A DNA stretch of 64,000 nt from CAKSEI01 sp964403505 (GCA_964403505.1 CAYOFP010000005.1:45250-109249), one strand, 5' to 3'. Positions 50,163-59,786 are shown, counted from the stretch's first letter. Numbers and translations are program-made. Notes: a model not told the origin generated them from the letters alone.

Positions 50163-50969
50163 TTATTTGATGAGTGCTGCCTGTACGCCGTATGTTTCAG
50201 CTAAACTATCGAGCGTGCCGTCAGCCTTTGCATCCTCAAAGAATTTGTTGAGCATCTCGGCAAGGTCAGAACCCTTACGGAAGCCGACGCCGTACTCCTC
50301 GCTGTTGAGCGCTACGGTGTATGTGAGGTTCGCATAACCTGTTCCCTCGCCTACCATAGCAGCCGCCATCAGAGAGTCGATGATCGCTGCGTCGCTCGTG
50401 CCGGATGCAACCTCCATCAGAGCGGTCGCCTGATCCTTGACCTCTGTATAGGTGAATCCGTTTTCGTCTGCCATCTCTTTGCCTGCAGAACCGCTTTCTA
50501 CTGCGAATTTAAGAGACTTGCAACTCTCTACGTCTTTATAATCAGCCGCCTTATCTGCTGGAACAACAACGACCTGTGCGTTATTGCAGTATGCCTTCGA
50601 CGTCTCCATCGCAGACTTGACATCGTCTGTAAGCGTCATGCCGTTCCATACACAGTCAATGCTCTTACCGTCAAGCTCAAAGATCTTATTATCCCAATCT
50701 ATCTCGACGATCTCTGCCTCAACGCCGAGGCTCTTTGCAAACGCCTTTGCCAGATCTGCGTCAAAACCGATCCATTCGTCGTTCTCGTCCTGATAGTCCA
50801 TCGGCTCAAAATCCGTGACGCCGATAACAAGCTTACCCTTTTCCTTTACATAAGCCGAGTCTGTCTGCTTGACATCATCCGAGGGATTCTCTTCCTTCTT
50901 TGTCTCGCCGCATGATACCATGCAAAGCACCATTAAAAGGGCGAGCATAAGTGCAATTATTCTTTTCAT
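50163..50969 (-). CDS. Polar amino acid ABC transporter substrate-binding lipoprotein
   Basis: 268 residues. Lipobox LCMVSCGE with Cys at 20. SBP_bac_3 fold: KLVIGVTDFEPMDYQDENDEWIGFDADLAKAFAKSLGVEAEIVEIDWDN, WNGMTLTDD and LKFAVESGSAGKE. The absence of a clear ligand signature leaves glutamine, cystine or another polar amino acid possible. AAAGGAGA precedes the ATG. It has a sigma-A promoter and heads the three-gene operon. Confidence 0.93.
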   Translation of the reverse strand: MKRIIALMLALLMVLCMVSCGETKKEENPSDDVKQTDSAYVKEKGKLVIGVTDFEPMDYQDENDEWIGFDADLAKAFAKSLGVEAEIVEIDWDNKIFELDGKSIDCVWNGMTLTDDVKSAMETSKAYCNNAQVVVVPADKAADYKDVESCKSLKFAVESGSAGKEMADENGFTYTEVKDQATALMEVASGTSDAAIIDSLMAAAMVGEGTGYANLTYTVALNSEEYGVGFRKGSDLAEMLNKFFEDAKADGTLDSLAETYGVQAALIK

Positions 50970-51003
50970 GTTTTATATCTCCTTTAGGTTTGATTATGCA
51001 TAT

Positions 51004-51032
51004 ATTATACTTTAGTTTGATAAAGTTGTAAA
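51004..51032 (-). promoter_or_regulatory. Sigma-A promoter of the amino acid transporter operon
   Basis: TTTACA, 17 bp, TATAAT on the minus strand, leader of about 30 nt. Confidence 0.8.
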
Positions 51033-51071
51033 GTGCTTTTTTGTAATTTTTTTCATTTCGGAATATTGCAC

Positions 51072-51100
51072 AAAAAAACCACCTTAAAATCAGCGGTTTT
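51072..51100 (-). terminator. Weak terminator after the YdcF-like gene
   Basis: AAAACC / GGTTTT stem followed by TTTTTTT on the minus strand. Confidence 0.5.
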
Positions 51101-51109
51101 ATATATTTT

Positions 51110-51694
51110 TTATATTTCATCCGGGAATTGCTCCGATATTTTCCGCATCTCGCCGAAAACAAGCTCCTTTCCCTCTCTGCTCTCATACCACGACTCAGCA
51201 GAGACTCCCTTCGTCACTGCAGGGCATACGGTAAAGCTGACGCCGGGAAATGCGAGCTGATAGTACATCAGACATCTGCGGGCATGATAAGCCTGACAGA
51301 TGAGCAGGGCATTTTCTATCACGATGCCCTTTTCATCGGCGAGCTTCTTTGCAAAGACAGCATTTTCCTTCGTATAACGGGATCTGTCCTCACCGATGAT
51401 CGCCTCGGTCGGGACGCCGTTTTTTTCGAGGACATCGGCATAAAACTCGCATTCGGTACGGTAAGCACCCGAGTAAACGTCACGCTTTTCCTCGGGAGGG
51501 ATGAATCTGCCGTTTTTGATCCCGTATGCACCGCCGATGAATATCATCGGCGAGAGTCCTGCCGCATACAGCTTCGCCGCCATCTCAGGCAGAGCAGGCT
51601 TTGAGCCTCCTGCTACAAAAACAGCATCAGACGCAGTCGGCGTTCCCGAGACAAATATGAAATCAGTGATCGCTTTTATCGGTTCGTTTTGCAA
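51110..51694 (-). CDS. YdcF/ElyC-like DUF218 protein
   Basis: 194 residues. DUF218 blocks are visible: DAVFVAGGSKPALPEMAAKLYAAGLSPMIFIGG, ECEFYADVLEKNGVPTEAIIGEDRSRYTKENAVFAKKL and ALLICQAYHARRCLMYYQLAFPG. It lacks the N-terminal membrane helix of SanA/ElyC, so it is more like cytoplasmic YdcF. Function is uncertain, perhaps nucleotide-linked. The start overlaps the 3' end of the alanyl editing gene by 32 bp. Confidence 0.82.
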   Translation of the reverse strand: MQNEPIKAITDFIFVSGTPTASDAVFVAGGSKPALPEMAAKLYAAGLSPMIFIGGAYGIKNGRFIPPEEKRDVYSGAYRTECEFYADVLEKNGVPTEAIIGEDRSRYTKENAVFAKKLADEKGIVIENALLICQAYHARRCLMYYQLAFPGVSFTVCPAVTKGVSAESWYESREGKELVFGEMRKISEQFPDEI

Positions 51695-52829
51695 AATACT
51701 CTCTTATCTCCTGCTCGCTTGCTTTAATATTTCCCTGTATCATCTTATCGCTTCCGCCGCCGCGAGCGTCAAAATTCCTATTGATATCTTGCGCCATATC
51801 ACGCAGATTTATACCGCCGCCCGATATGATATAGTCATATCCTCTGCCTCCGTTTTCAGAAAACAGCGCACACATCTCTCTGTCTGACGCACATGCGTTG
51901 ACGATATTTCTCATACTGCCTGAATCGAGAGAACGGGCGAATATTATTTTATCGCCCTCTGTTTTCATGGCATTCTCTATCATCATCGAACACAGCGCCT
52001 TTTTCTTTTCGGAAAGCTCACATTTTAATGCATTTATCTCTGCACCCAGCGCCTCAACCGCACCTGTAATCTCACTCTGCTTCGCCGAGAGCATAACGGA
52101 TATATCATATGTATCCCGATATCTCCTCGCATAGTCCGCAAGGGCAAGAGAGCCGGCAAGCAGGGTAATGCGCATACCGCCCTTATAATTCATAGCGTCG
52201 AGCAGCTTTATCACGCCGATCTCTCCCGTATGCGCAACATGCGGTGCACAGCAGGCACAGAGATCAACGCCCTCGATCTCGACGATACGCACACGATCCG
52301 CTATCTCTTTTTTCGAGCGGTAATCGAGCTGTGCAAGCTCATCCGGGACAGGATAGAACACATGCACATCAGCATTTTTCCAGACCGCTTCGTTCGCCGC
52401 TCTCTCAACGAAAGTGAGCTCGTCCTGCGAGAGTTTACCGCTGACATCGAGCGTCACACCTTCATCACTCAGATGAAAGCCGACATTATCATACCCGTAA
52501 TACCGATGTATGATACCGCATACGATATGCTCTGCACTATGGTGCTGCATCCGCATAAAACGTGCAACTCCGTCTATCTCACATTCTACCCTGCCGGAAA
52601 CGCTCTTATCGCACACGTGATAGACTGTACCGTCTTTTTCATAAACATATGAGACCGCAGCGTCGCCTATTTTACCCGTATCACACTTCTGTCCGCCGCC
52701 CTCGTGGAAAAAAGCGGTCTTGTCAAGGACGGCGATATAACCGTCCGCACCCGGCTCACACGAGAGCACCTCCGCCGTGAAGGCATACTGATACGGTTCG
52801 TTATCGTATATCTTTACAGTCTGCATCAT
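51663..52829 (-). CDS. Alanyl-tRNA editing protein with DHHA1 domain (AlaX-L type)
   Basis: 388 residues. The editing domain has TAFFHEGGGQKCDTG, zinc ligands in MQHHSAEHI and CACCAPHVAHTGEIG, then a coiled-coil linker (about 255-290) and a C-terminal DHHA1 domain ending ARGGGSDKMIQGN. It hydrolyses mischarged Ser- or Gly-tRNA(Ala). It begins directly after the LCP gene stop (TAAATG). Standard AlaX-L architecture, related to the C-terminal half of alanyl-tRNA synthetase. Confidence 0.9.
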   Translation of the reverse strand: MMQTVKIYDNEPYQYAFTAEVLSCEPGADGYIAVLDKTAFFHEGGGQKCDTGKIGDAAVSYVYEKDGTVYHVCDKSVSGRVECEIDGVARFMRMQHHSAEHIVCGIIHRYYGYDNVGFHLSDEGVTLDVSGKLSQDELTFVERAANEAVWKNADVHVFYPVPDELAQLDYRSKKEIADRVRIVEIEGVDLCACCAPHVAHTGEIGVIKLLDAMNYKGGMRITLLAGSLALADYARRYRDTYDISVMLSAKQSEITGAVEALGAEINALKCELSEKKKALCSMMIENAMKTEGDKIIFARSLDSGSMRNIVNACASDREMCALFSENGGRGYDYIISGGGINLRDMAQDINRNFDARGGGSDKMIQGNIKASEQEIREYFAKRTDKSDH

Positions 52830-53891
52830 TTATTCTTTCTCGTTATAAAAAACAGAGAGTACCATCTCGTATACACCGAGCTTGTCCACATGATACTGTG
52901 CATAGCCGTTATCACCCACCGTAACAGTACCGGGGACGGTCATAAACTCGATCTTGCAATCCTTATTTATATAATTTGTCGCATAATATGTCACAAGCGA
53001 CGCATCAACATCGGTTATCATATAATCGCCGAGCAGATCGAAAAGCCGCTTGGGCGTTGATATGTCTGATTTTGTCTTTGTGATCGTCTTTGCAGCAAAA
53101 GCCCGGAGAAATTCCGTCTGCCTCTGCATACGCACACTGTTTGATGCGATATCCGAATGGTCGCGGCTTTGCACATACTTCCGTGCTTCATCACCGAAAA
53201 CGGTGATCATATCCCCCGTCTTATTTGAATACCGCTCGTCGTACTCAGGAACCTCGACACCGTCTACTGCGTCGGTGAGCACTGCCATCGCCGAAATATC
53301 GAGGGAGATATATCTGACCACGGGCACTCCGCACAGAAGACCCGAAACGGCGTCCGCTACATTCTGACAGCTCGTCTCCCGACCGTCACCATACTCATAT
53401 GCGAGGCAGATCTGCGCCTCCTGCGTGCCCGTCATGATCCCGTCGGTCGAATATACCTTGATATCCGTCATAGAGTCACGTGAGATATTGATCGCGCATA
53501 CCCTGCCGCTCGAGGTATCAAACGTCATAAGCACGAGCGCATCTGCCTCACCGTTTTTTCCTATGACGCCGTATGTGTAGTCTGAAATATCCGTTCCCAT
53601 AACAAGGCAGGTCGTGATATTATCATTATATACATATTCTTTTCCGAGATAATATACGCTTCTCCCATCATCATCCGTGACAATATCGTCTATTCCCTCG
53701 GGCGGTACGATCGTCGGTGAGACCTCGGGCATCGCCGCTTTCTTTCCCTTAAAATACAAGATACCGAATATCGAGACGAGGCATACATCAAGTGCGATCA
53801 CCACCGCGAGGATGATAAGCAGCACCTTTTTCCATGTCTTCATTTTGCCCTTCGGCTTGTCGTTATTCTCTTCATTTTGTAAGCTCATCAT
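52830..53891 (-). CDS. LytR-CpsA-Psr (LCP) family cell-wall ligase
   Basis: 353 residues from the ATG at 53891 with AGGAG nine bases upstream, overlapping the sortase gene by 20 bp; upstream in-frame starts lie deeper in the sortase gene. Cytoplasmic N-terminus, one membrane helix (about 20-44), then the LCP domain with TCLVMGTDIS, EADALVLMTFD, VCAINISRDSMTDI (Arg/Asp of the active site) and QSRDHSD...NSVRMQRQTEFLRA. LCP enzymes attach glycopolymers to peptidoglycan. Adjacent to a sortase and its likely substrate, forming a surface-assembly module. Confidence 0.9.
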   Translation of the reverse strand: MMSLQNEENNDKPKGKMKTWKKVLLIILAVVIALDVCLVSIFGILYFKGKKAAMPEVSPTIVPPEGIDDIVTDDDGRSVYYLGKEYVYNDNITTCLVMGTDISDYTYGVIGKNGEADALVLMTFDTSSGRVCAINISRDSMTDIKVYSTDGIMTGTQEAQICLAYEYGDGRETSCQNVADAVSGLLCGVPVVRYISLDISAMAVLTDAVDGVEVPEYDERYSNKTGDMITVFGDEARKYVQSRDHSDIASNSVRMQRQTEFLRAFAAKTITKTKSDISTPKRLFDLLGDYMITDVDASLVTYYATNYINKDCKIEFMTVPGTVTVGDNGYAQYHVDKLGVYEMVLSVFYNEKE

Positions 53892-54666
53892 TAATAAGAA
53901 CTCCTTGTACAAGATATCTGCCGTCATCACTGCCCGAGGGCATACATGTGCTCAACGTTATGATCCTGTCGTCCTCGGTCACACTCACGCCCTCACGCAC
54001 GTTTCTGAGCGTAGAGTCCGGGTCGAGGCAGGTCTGCAAATACTGAGTGAATACTTTTTTATCTGAAAAATCAAATGATTTCAATATATGGCGGCTGTCA
54101 TATAGATACGCAGAAAAAATGCGGTACGTCAGAATATGACCGGGGATATAAATATATGTCGTGTCGTTTTCCGCAAAGAATTTTTCATCCTCAAAATCAT
54201 GTAACGGTCCGAAAAACGTACCGTCAAAGGTCTGATGACCATATATGAGGGTATTCGGATCTGTGAAATCCTTCTTGTTCATATGTTGAGTGAAAATACA
54301 TCCCGGATAGTAGTAATTACCGAGGTAGTCACGGCGCAGATAATATAACTCATCATCCGCCCTTTGCAGGATGGGATAGTCGATCGGCGTGCCGGGGATC
54401 CTGATCCACGCATAGATATCGGCATTAAGCGCCTGCCATGCGGCAAAATCTATCGGATTATCCGAAAGCGGTTTTGTCTCGCTCTCACTCTCGACGGGCA
54501 GACTCTCCGACGGCTCGGAAATATTATTCGACTCGGTATTATTGAGCGATTCCTTAGTCCGATCGAAATCACTGCCGCCGCGCAACAAAAAGGCTATCGC
54601 ACAGACCGATACGATAAAGGTAATACACGAGATGATAAAAACGATAATAAAAAGCTTCTTTTTCAT
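53872..54666 (-). CDS. srtB: Class B sortase
   Basis: 264 residues. N-terminal membrane anchor (about 4-28), Ser/Glu-rich linker, then the class B core: WIRIPGTPIDYPILQ, catalytic His144 in LIYGHQTFDG, Cys241 in ITLSTCMPSG and Arg250 in DGRYLVQG. Sortase B enzymes of clostridia cleave (S/P)PxTG-type signals, and the gene just upstream encodes a protein ending in SPETG. A terminator between the two genes should keep the enzyme below its substrate. Overlaps the LCP gene. Confidence 0.93.
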   Translation of the reverse strand: MKKKLFIIVFIISCITFIVSVCAIAFLLRGGSDFDRTKESLNNTESNNISEPSESLPVESESETKPLSDNPIDFAAWQALNADIYAWIRIPGTPIDYPILQRADDELYYLRRDYLGNYYYPGCIFTQHMNKKDFTDPNTLIYGHQTFDGTFFGPLHDFEDEKFFAENDTTYIYIPGHILTYRIFSAYLYDSRHILKSFDFSDKKVFTQYLQTCLDPDSTLRNVREGVSVTEDDRIITLSTCMPSGSDDGRYLVQGVLINDELTK

Positions 54667-54685
54667 AATTTCTCTCAAAAAAACA

Positions 54686-54714
54686 AATTCCTGCCCGTAA
54701 AACGGGCAGGAATT
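54686..54714 (-). terminator. Terminator between the sortase substrate and sortase genes
   Basis: AATTCCTGCCCG / CGGGCAGGAATT with TTGTTTTTTT on the minus strand. Confidence 0.85.
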
Positions 54715-54731
54715 ATAAAACTACAGATTAA

Positions 54732-55163
54732 TTAATCACGAACACGCTTACCCGCATAAGCCATTGCCGCAAACGATGCGAGCGCAAGGAGCGAGAAAAC
54801 AGAAACTGCGCCTGTTCCGGTCTCAGGTGACTCAATGAGTTTGCCATCGAAATATGCCACTGCCTTGATATCGGAAAGCGGCTTGACAGTGATAACCTTC
54901 TGATCGAGTGCGCCCGATACTATTTCATATTCACCTGTGATCTCCCATTTTGAAAAAGCATATGTTACGGGAAGTGCGGTAAATGTAACCGTACCGTCAG
55001 TGTTTACCGTCTGAGCGACAGTACCCCGACTTGCGTTAACAGAGACACACTCTGCGTTATATTTCTGGGGTTCGGGGCTTTTCATGTCCGTCTGAGCAAA
55101 CGCCGGAACTGTTAATGCCGCTAACATAAGAACAGCTAATGTCAAAACAATAATTCTTTTCAT
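54732..55163 (-). CDS. Small surface protein with SPETG sorting signal
   Basis: 143 residues. Signal peptide (1-23, cleavage after AFA), an ~85-residue beta-rich domain, then the sorting signal SPETG at 112-116, a hydrophobic helix (118-137) and the basic tail KRVRD. The order motif-hydrophobic-basic is the hallmark of sortase substrates, and SPxTG matches the motif used by clostridial class B sortases such as that of C. difficile. A bacterial Ig/InlB_B-repeat-like stretch (NASRGTVAQTVNTDGTVTFTA...YAFSKWEITG) may be a small adhesion or display domain. Function is unknown. Confidence 0.8.
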   Translation of the reverse strand: MKRIIVLTLAVLMLAALTVPAFAQTDMKSPEPQKYNAECVSVNASRGTVAQTVNTDGTVTFTALPVTYAFSKWEITGEYEIVSGALDQKVITVKPLSDIKAVAYFDGKLIESPETGTGAVSVFSLLALASFAAMAYAGKRVRD

Positions 55164-55208
55164 CGTAAAATCCTCTTAAAATAACTTCAAATCTAACTAT
55201 ACGCTTAT

Positions 55209-55237
55209 ATTATACAACTCTAAAAAAGATTTGTCAA
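55209..55237 (-). promoter_or_regulatory. Sigma-A promoter of the sortase substrate-sortase-LCP operon
   Basis: TTGACA, 17 bp, TATAAT on the minus strand, 45 bp before the substrate start. Confidence 0.85.
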
Positions 55238-55244
55238 TATGTTT

Positions 55245-57041
55245 TTATATATCTGATGTCAGTTTTTCAAATTCGCCGATGAGCGAATCGAAAAGGCCGA
55301 TCGCACTGCGCACGACATCGGGGCTCTCCATATCGACGCCGGCATGACGAAGCAGAGATATAGGATCCTCAGAGCATCCGCCGGACAAGAACTCGATATA
55401 TGCCTGTGCCGCACCCGGCTCACCGTCAAATATCTTTTGTGCGAGTGCTACTGCCGCAGAAAAGCCTGTCGCATACTGATAAACATAGAAGTTGTAATAG
55501 AAATGCGGTATTCTCGCCCATTCGGAGGCGATCCCCTCATCCACAACGATGTCATCGCCGTAATAGCGGCAGTTCAACTCACGGTAGATATCGTTCAGCG
55601 TTTCTGCCGTCAGGGTCACACCCTTTTCCGCCATGCGGTTGATCTCAAGCTCGAATTCTGCAAACATGGTCTGCCGGTACAGGGTCGTTCTGAACTGCTC
55701 GAGAAAATAATTGATCAAATATGCCCTGCGTGTCGTATCCTCCGTCTTTGACAAAAGATGCTTCATGAGCAGAACCTCGTTACAGGTAGATGCAACCTCA
55801 GCTACAAATATCACATAATCCGAATATACCGTCGGCTGATTCTTCTCGGAAAGATAGGAATGAAGCGAATGTCCCATCTCGTGGATCAGAGTAAACATAG
55901 AATCGAGCGTGTTATTATAGTTCATCAGAACATAGGGGTGGGGACGCGCACCGGAGGAATACGCTCCGCTCCGCTTACCCTCGTTTTCATATACGTCGAT
56001 CCATCTGTTGTCAAAGCCCTCTTTGATGACCCTGAGGTAGTCTTCGCCGAGCGGCCCCAGGGCAGAAAGGCACTCTGCCTTTGCCGCCTCAAAACTCACC
56101 TCGTCGTCTGCCGCCGTAACGATCGGGACATACAAATCGTACATATGAAGCTCATCTGTCTTAAGCAATTTTTTGCGCAAAGCGATATAGCGGTGCATCG
56201 CGCCGAGGCCGTCATTTACTGCCTCGACAAGGCTCTCATACACCTTTACAGGTACCTCGTTCGATGCAAGTGCCGCCTCTATATTACTGTTAAATTTTCT
56301 CGCATTCGCAAAAAACTTCAGCACTTTGACCTGAGCGTCAAGTATGGCAGCAGAAGTATTCTCAAAAGACTTATAAGTCTGATAAAGTTTCTCAAAAGCG
56401 TCTTTTCTTACATTTCTGTCGCTATCCTGCATATGAGGAATAAATGTGCCGTGTGTCAGAGGCTTATTCCCGTCCTTTGTTATGACATCGGGGAAACGTA
56501 GATCGGCGTCTCCAAGCTTCGAGGCGATATCATCGGGCGCGCGGCTCACTTCCCCTGCCATAGCGAGGATGCGCTCCTCCGCCTCGGATAAAGTATGCTC
56601 TCTTAAAGCACGCATACGGTCAAGCGCCCTTTTATATAATTTAAGACCCGGACACTCGGCATAAAAACCATCAAGCGTCTTATCGTCGATCGACATGATC
56701 TCGGGTACGGCAAATGCGCACGCACTGTTCACCGAGACAAAAAGCCCGTATGCCTTTCCTATCATCTCCTGATATTTGCCGACCGCAGAGTCCTCGTCTC
56801 CCTTTCGTGCCGCATATTGGTATACTGCCTCTATTTTTAAGCCGTATTCATCGCTTGCACGCAGATAATCGTACAGTGCCTGTGCGCTTTTTGATATCTT
56901 TCCGCTGAAAGCAGCGCACTGCTCCGGTATACTGAGGCAGGATTCATACGCAGACTGCCACTCATCGTCGCTTTTGAATATATCCGTAAGGTCCCATGTG
57001 TTTTCGATCGCGACCTCGCTTCTTTTCGGTATAGCGCTCAT
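55245..57041 (-). CDS. pepF: Oligoendopeptidase F (M3B metallopeptidase)
   Basis: 598 residues, typical PepF length. NTWDLTDIF at the N-terminus, the zinc motif TLIHEMGHSLHSYL (HExxH) and the downstream Glu in VASTCNEVLLM, followed by FEFELEINRMAEKG-like helices and the C-terminal EFLSGGCSEDPISLLRHAGVDM. Cytoplasmic; trims short peptides. It follows the DUF5722 gene by 13 bp and shares its promoter. Confidence 0.94.
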   Translation of the reverse strand: MSAIPKRSEVAIENTWDLTDIFKSDDEWQSAYESCLSIPEQCAAFSGKISKSAQALYDYLRASDEYGLKIEAVYQYAARKGDEDSAVGKYQEMIGKAYGLFVSVNSACAFAVPEIMSIDDKTLDGFYAECPGLKLYKRALDRMRALREHTLSEAEERILAMAGEVSRAPDDIASKLGDADLRFPDVITKDGNKPLTHGTFIPHMQDSDRNVRKDAFEKLYQTYKSFENTSAAILDAQVKVLKFFANARKFNSNIEAALASNEVPVKVYESLVEAVNDGLGAMHRYIALRKKLLKTDELHMYDLYVPIVTAADDEVSFEAAKAECLSALGPLGEDYLRVIKEGFDNRWIDVYENEGKRSGAYSSGARPHPYVLMNYNNTLDSMFTLIHEMGHSLHSYLSEKNQPTVYSDYVIFVAEVASTCNEVLLMKHLLSKTEDTTRRAYLINYFLEQFRTTLYRQTMFAEFELEINRMAEKGVTLTAETLNDIYRELNCRYYGDDIVVDEGIASEWARIPHFYYNFYVYQYATGFSAAVALAQKIFDGEPGAAQAYIEFLSGGCSEDPISLLRHAGVDMESPDVVRSAIGLFDSLIGEFEKLTSDI

Positions 57042-57054
57042 ATCTTACCTCCGT

Positions 57055-59718
57055 TTAAGAAAAATTCTTTTTGCTCAAGCTTGTCGTATCAAAGCTTTCG
57101 CCCATATTCCCGCCCGAGGGCTCTATGCCGACGCTCATAGTACTGCGCTTGCGCACGGTCTCTTTCTTCTGCGGCACCATATAGGTTTTCGGTTCTGTTT
57201 TCGGCATCTCGGGGATATCCGCCTTTTTTGCGCTCGTCTTTTCAGCCGGACGGGCGTTTTTCGGTGCAGATACCGGCTCTGTCTTCGGCGTTGGCTTTAC
57301 GCTCTGAGGTCTTTCCGTCTGCTTTTGTTTCTGCGCCCTTTGAGCTGCCTGTCTTTCTTTATCGGTCTTTCTTTTCTGTGCTTCTTCTCTTTCCTTTGCG
57401 CGCCTCTGCTGTTCTTTTTTCTCCTTTTGCGCACGTTCGGCGTTCTTTTTCGATGTATTCTTGTCTGCGTGACGGCTGTCCCGTGCCTGTTGTGCACGTC
57501 TGTGCTTTTCATCCTCTTTTTTTAGCTTTTCGGACAGTTCCTTGCGCTTTTTCTTTCCCTTTTTCGCCTTGATATATACGATCCTTCCGTATATAAGCAG
57601 GAATAAGAATAAGAATATGGCAATAATCCATATGATCACCGTTATGACAAGCCGTAGACCTAGCATGGGCAGACGGTACATCATAATATCCTTACACATA
57701 AGCGTCATAGCTTCGCCATTTACCGAAGCTGCGGATATACCGAGATAATTTAACGTATCGATTCCCGAAAGAGAAAACCTTATCTCATTCCACTCTCCGG
57801 GGGTAACGACGCTCTGACCGCTTAAGACTACATCCTCATCGCCCTTCTTTCCCCGCAGGATAAGCCTTACCGTCGCTTCATCCGTTTCGGATACGGCATT
57901 GATACAGATAGCTACGACATCCTGACCTGAAATGACGTATTCATCAAAAGTCCTGTAAAAACCGGCACGGTCAGCATTTCCCTCTGCGCTAAGGGACAGA
58001 CCGGCATCGCCGTCGATCGATATAGCGCAGGATGACGTATAGTGATCGGCGCAGAATGCACCGATATCGTTATCCGTGAAATCTGCGATCTTCGTCACCT
58101 TGCTCCTGCCCGATAATTTGTCGGTGAACAGAGGCATATCTATCCTGTTTACTAACAGGTCCGCAAGCGAGCCGTCAACGAGTTCGCTATATCCCTGTTC
58201 GCCGAGCAACAACTTTATCTTATTCTTTATTTCGGCGTCTGACAGAGAATCAAGGGAGTGGAGCGAGTCGCTCACCGTCCCGTTTGTCACACCATCAAAA
58301 TATATCATACTGATATCGTCATTTGCCTTTGCGCAATAATAAGCGCACAGGGCGGCCGCCGCATTATCTGCGGTATTGTCGCCCGTATCAAACGCCACCG
58401 ACACCTCACGCATATAGCCGTTGTAAAGAAGTGTGGGAGTTTTCAGATAATCAGTCAGGACATTTATATTTTTAATCGTGACGAAAGGTGAGTCCTGCGA
58501 ATCCTCGGCGTATTCATCATTCCAAAAATCGTAGGAGCCGTCGGATGCCGTCGCATCGAGATAAATGCCGAACGGCACGTTGCAGTCTCCCGTCTCTAAG
58601 CTCTCAAATACAGAGTCGAGCACATATTTTGCGCTGTAATCAAGATATTCATTCGGATTCAGCGCGGGATCGTGCACGGGATGATTGAAATTAGCTTCAA
58701 ACGGCAGAAGCAGCTTTGCCTCCGAATATTCCGAAAGCAGCGCCGTGCTCACGATATGGAGCTGACGTGTGAGGGCTATGATATACTTTGAGTCCATCGT
58801 ATGACCGACGCTGTTATATACACGGTTTGAGTTCAATGCCGCACCCATGATAAACTTACCGGCGAAGCCGTACACCGCATCGTCACGGGTATATCTCTCA
58901 CATAAGAATTTCAAAAGTGCCGTGTATACAGAGATGCTCTCGTCATTCTCGGTATTAACGCCGTAATATACTGCATCGGATGCTTTGATATACTGATACA
59001 GCTTCATTGCAGTCTCTGATGTAGTCTCATCCGGCTTTGTGAGCAAAAGCTGCAAAACCGCCTCGCGCCCGTTTTCCGAAAGCGCACGGACATTATTATC
59101 GAGGGCGATCAGATTTTCCTTATTTATATAATATGTCTTATCGCCGAATTCATACTTGGTAGAGCCTTCTATGGTATCCATGACGAGGGTATTCAGTGCA
59201 ACGGGGATGACAGCGCTTTTCGCATCTATCGTAGCTGCACCGTCCGAGTCGCCGTACACGCCCTCTTTACCGTCAAATTTCGGATAATCCTTTTTATTCC
59301 CTGCGAATACCTGCGGATTATCGATATACTTTACATTTGCGGTGGTCTGATATTCACCGTCCACCAACCTCGCAATAACAAATTTATTATATATTCTCTC
59401 GGGTGCACAGTCTGTCATATCCAGAGTGAATGTTATATCAGACTGAGCAACGAGCTCCGCCGCAGGAGAATAATTATTGATATTAGACATTTTTGCATAC
59501 GGAGGAAGCTCAAAAAGATAAACTCCGCACGCACCGTATACCGTAAGGAAATCATCCGACAAGGTCACATCCACCGTCAGGGTATTACCATCCTCCGAGA
59601 GCATACATGATACTATGTGCGTCTGCCTATCGGATCCGGACAGCGGTATAAAGCACGCACCGAGCACGATAAGCAAAGAGATCAAAGCCGATACGGCTCT
59701 TAAATAGTTCTTTTTCAT
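57055..59718 (-). CDS. DUF5722 membrane protein with charged C-terminal tail
   Basis: 887 residues from the ATG at 59718, with AGG-CAGGTG 5-10 bases upstream. Signal peptide or anchor (1-28), then a DUF5722-like glycosidase-type region including AGNKKDYPKFDGKEGVYG, VIPVALNTLV, YYGVNTENDESISVYTALLKFLCERY and FIMGAALNSNRVYNSVG. A second beta region (KITKIADFTDNDIG ... GEWNEIRFSLSGI) resembles a carbohydrate-binding fold. A membrane helix near 690-715 leads to a ~170-residue Lys/Arg/Glu/Gln-rich, probably coiled or disordered cytoplasmic tail. The extracellular catalytic domain with an intracellular tail is unusual. Function is unknown. Confidence 0.65.
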   Translation of the reverse strand: MKKNYLRAVSALISLLIVLGACFIPLSGSDRQTHIVSCMLSEDGNTLTVDVTLSDDFLTVYGACGVYLFELPPYAKMSNINNYSPAAELVAQSDITFTLDMTDCAPERIYNKFVIARLVDGEYQTTANVKYIDNPQVFAGNKKDYPKFDGKEGVYGDSDGAATIDAKSAVIPVALNTLVMDTIEGSTKYEFGDKTYYINKENLIALDNNVRALSENGREAVLQLLLTKPDETTSETAMKLYQYIKASDAVYYGVNTENDESISVYTALLKFLCERYTRDDAVYGFAGKFIMGAALNSNRVYNSVGHTMDSKYIIALTRQLHIVSTALLSEYSEAKLLLPFEANFNHPVHDPALNPNEYLDYSAKYVLDSVFESLETGDCNVPFGIYLDATASDGSYDFWNDEYAEDSQDSPFVTIKNINVLTDYLKTPTLLYNGYMREVSVAFDTGDNTADNAAAALCAYYCAKANDDISMIYFDGVTNGTVSDSLHSLDSLSDAEIKNKIKLLLGEQGYSELVDGSLADLLVNRIDMPLFTDKLSGRSKVTKIADFTDNDIGAFCADHYTSSCAISIDGDAGLSLSAEGNADRAGFYRTFDEYVISGQDVVAICINAVSETDEATVRLILRGKKGDEDVVLSGQSVVTPGEWNEIRFSLSGIDTLNYLGISAASVNGEAMTLMCKDIMMYRLPMLGLRLVITVIIWIIAIFLFLFLLIYGRIVYIKAKKGKKKRKELSEKLKKEDEKHRRAQQARDSRHADKNTSKKNAERAQKEKKEQQRRAKEREEAQKRKTDKERQAAQRAQKQKQTERPQSVKPTPKTEPVSAPKNARPAEKTSAKKADIPEMPKTEPKTYMVPQKKETVRKRSTMSVGIEPSGGNMGESFDTTSLSKKNFS

Positions 59719-59786
59719 ATTGCACCTGCCTTTTCTTACAGCCTGCGAGTACGGTTTTCGCCGTCCCTCTTGGACTATACATGGAT

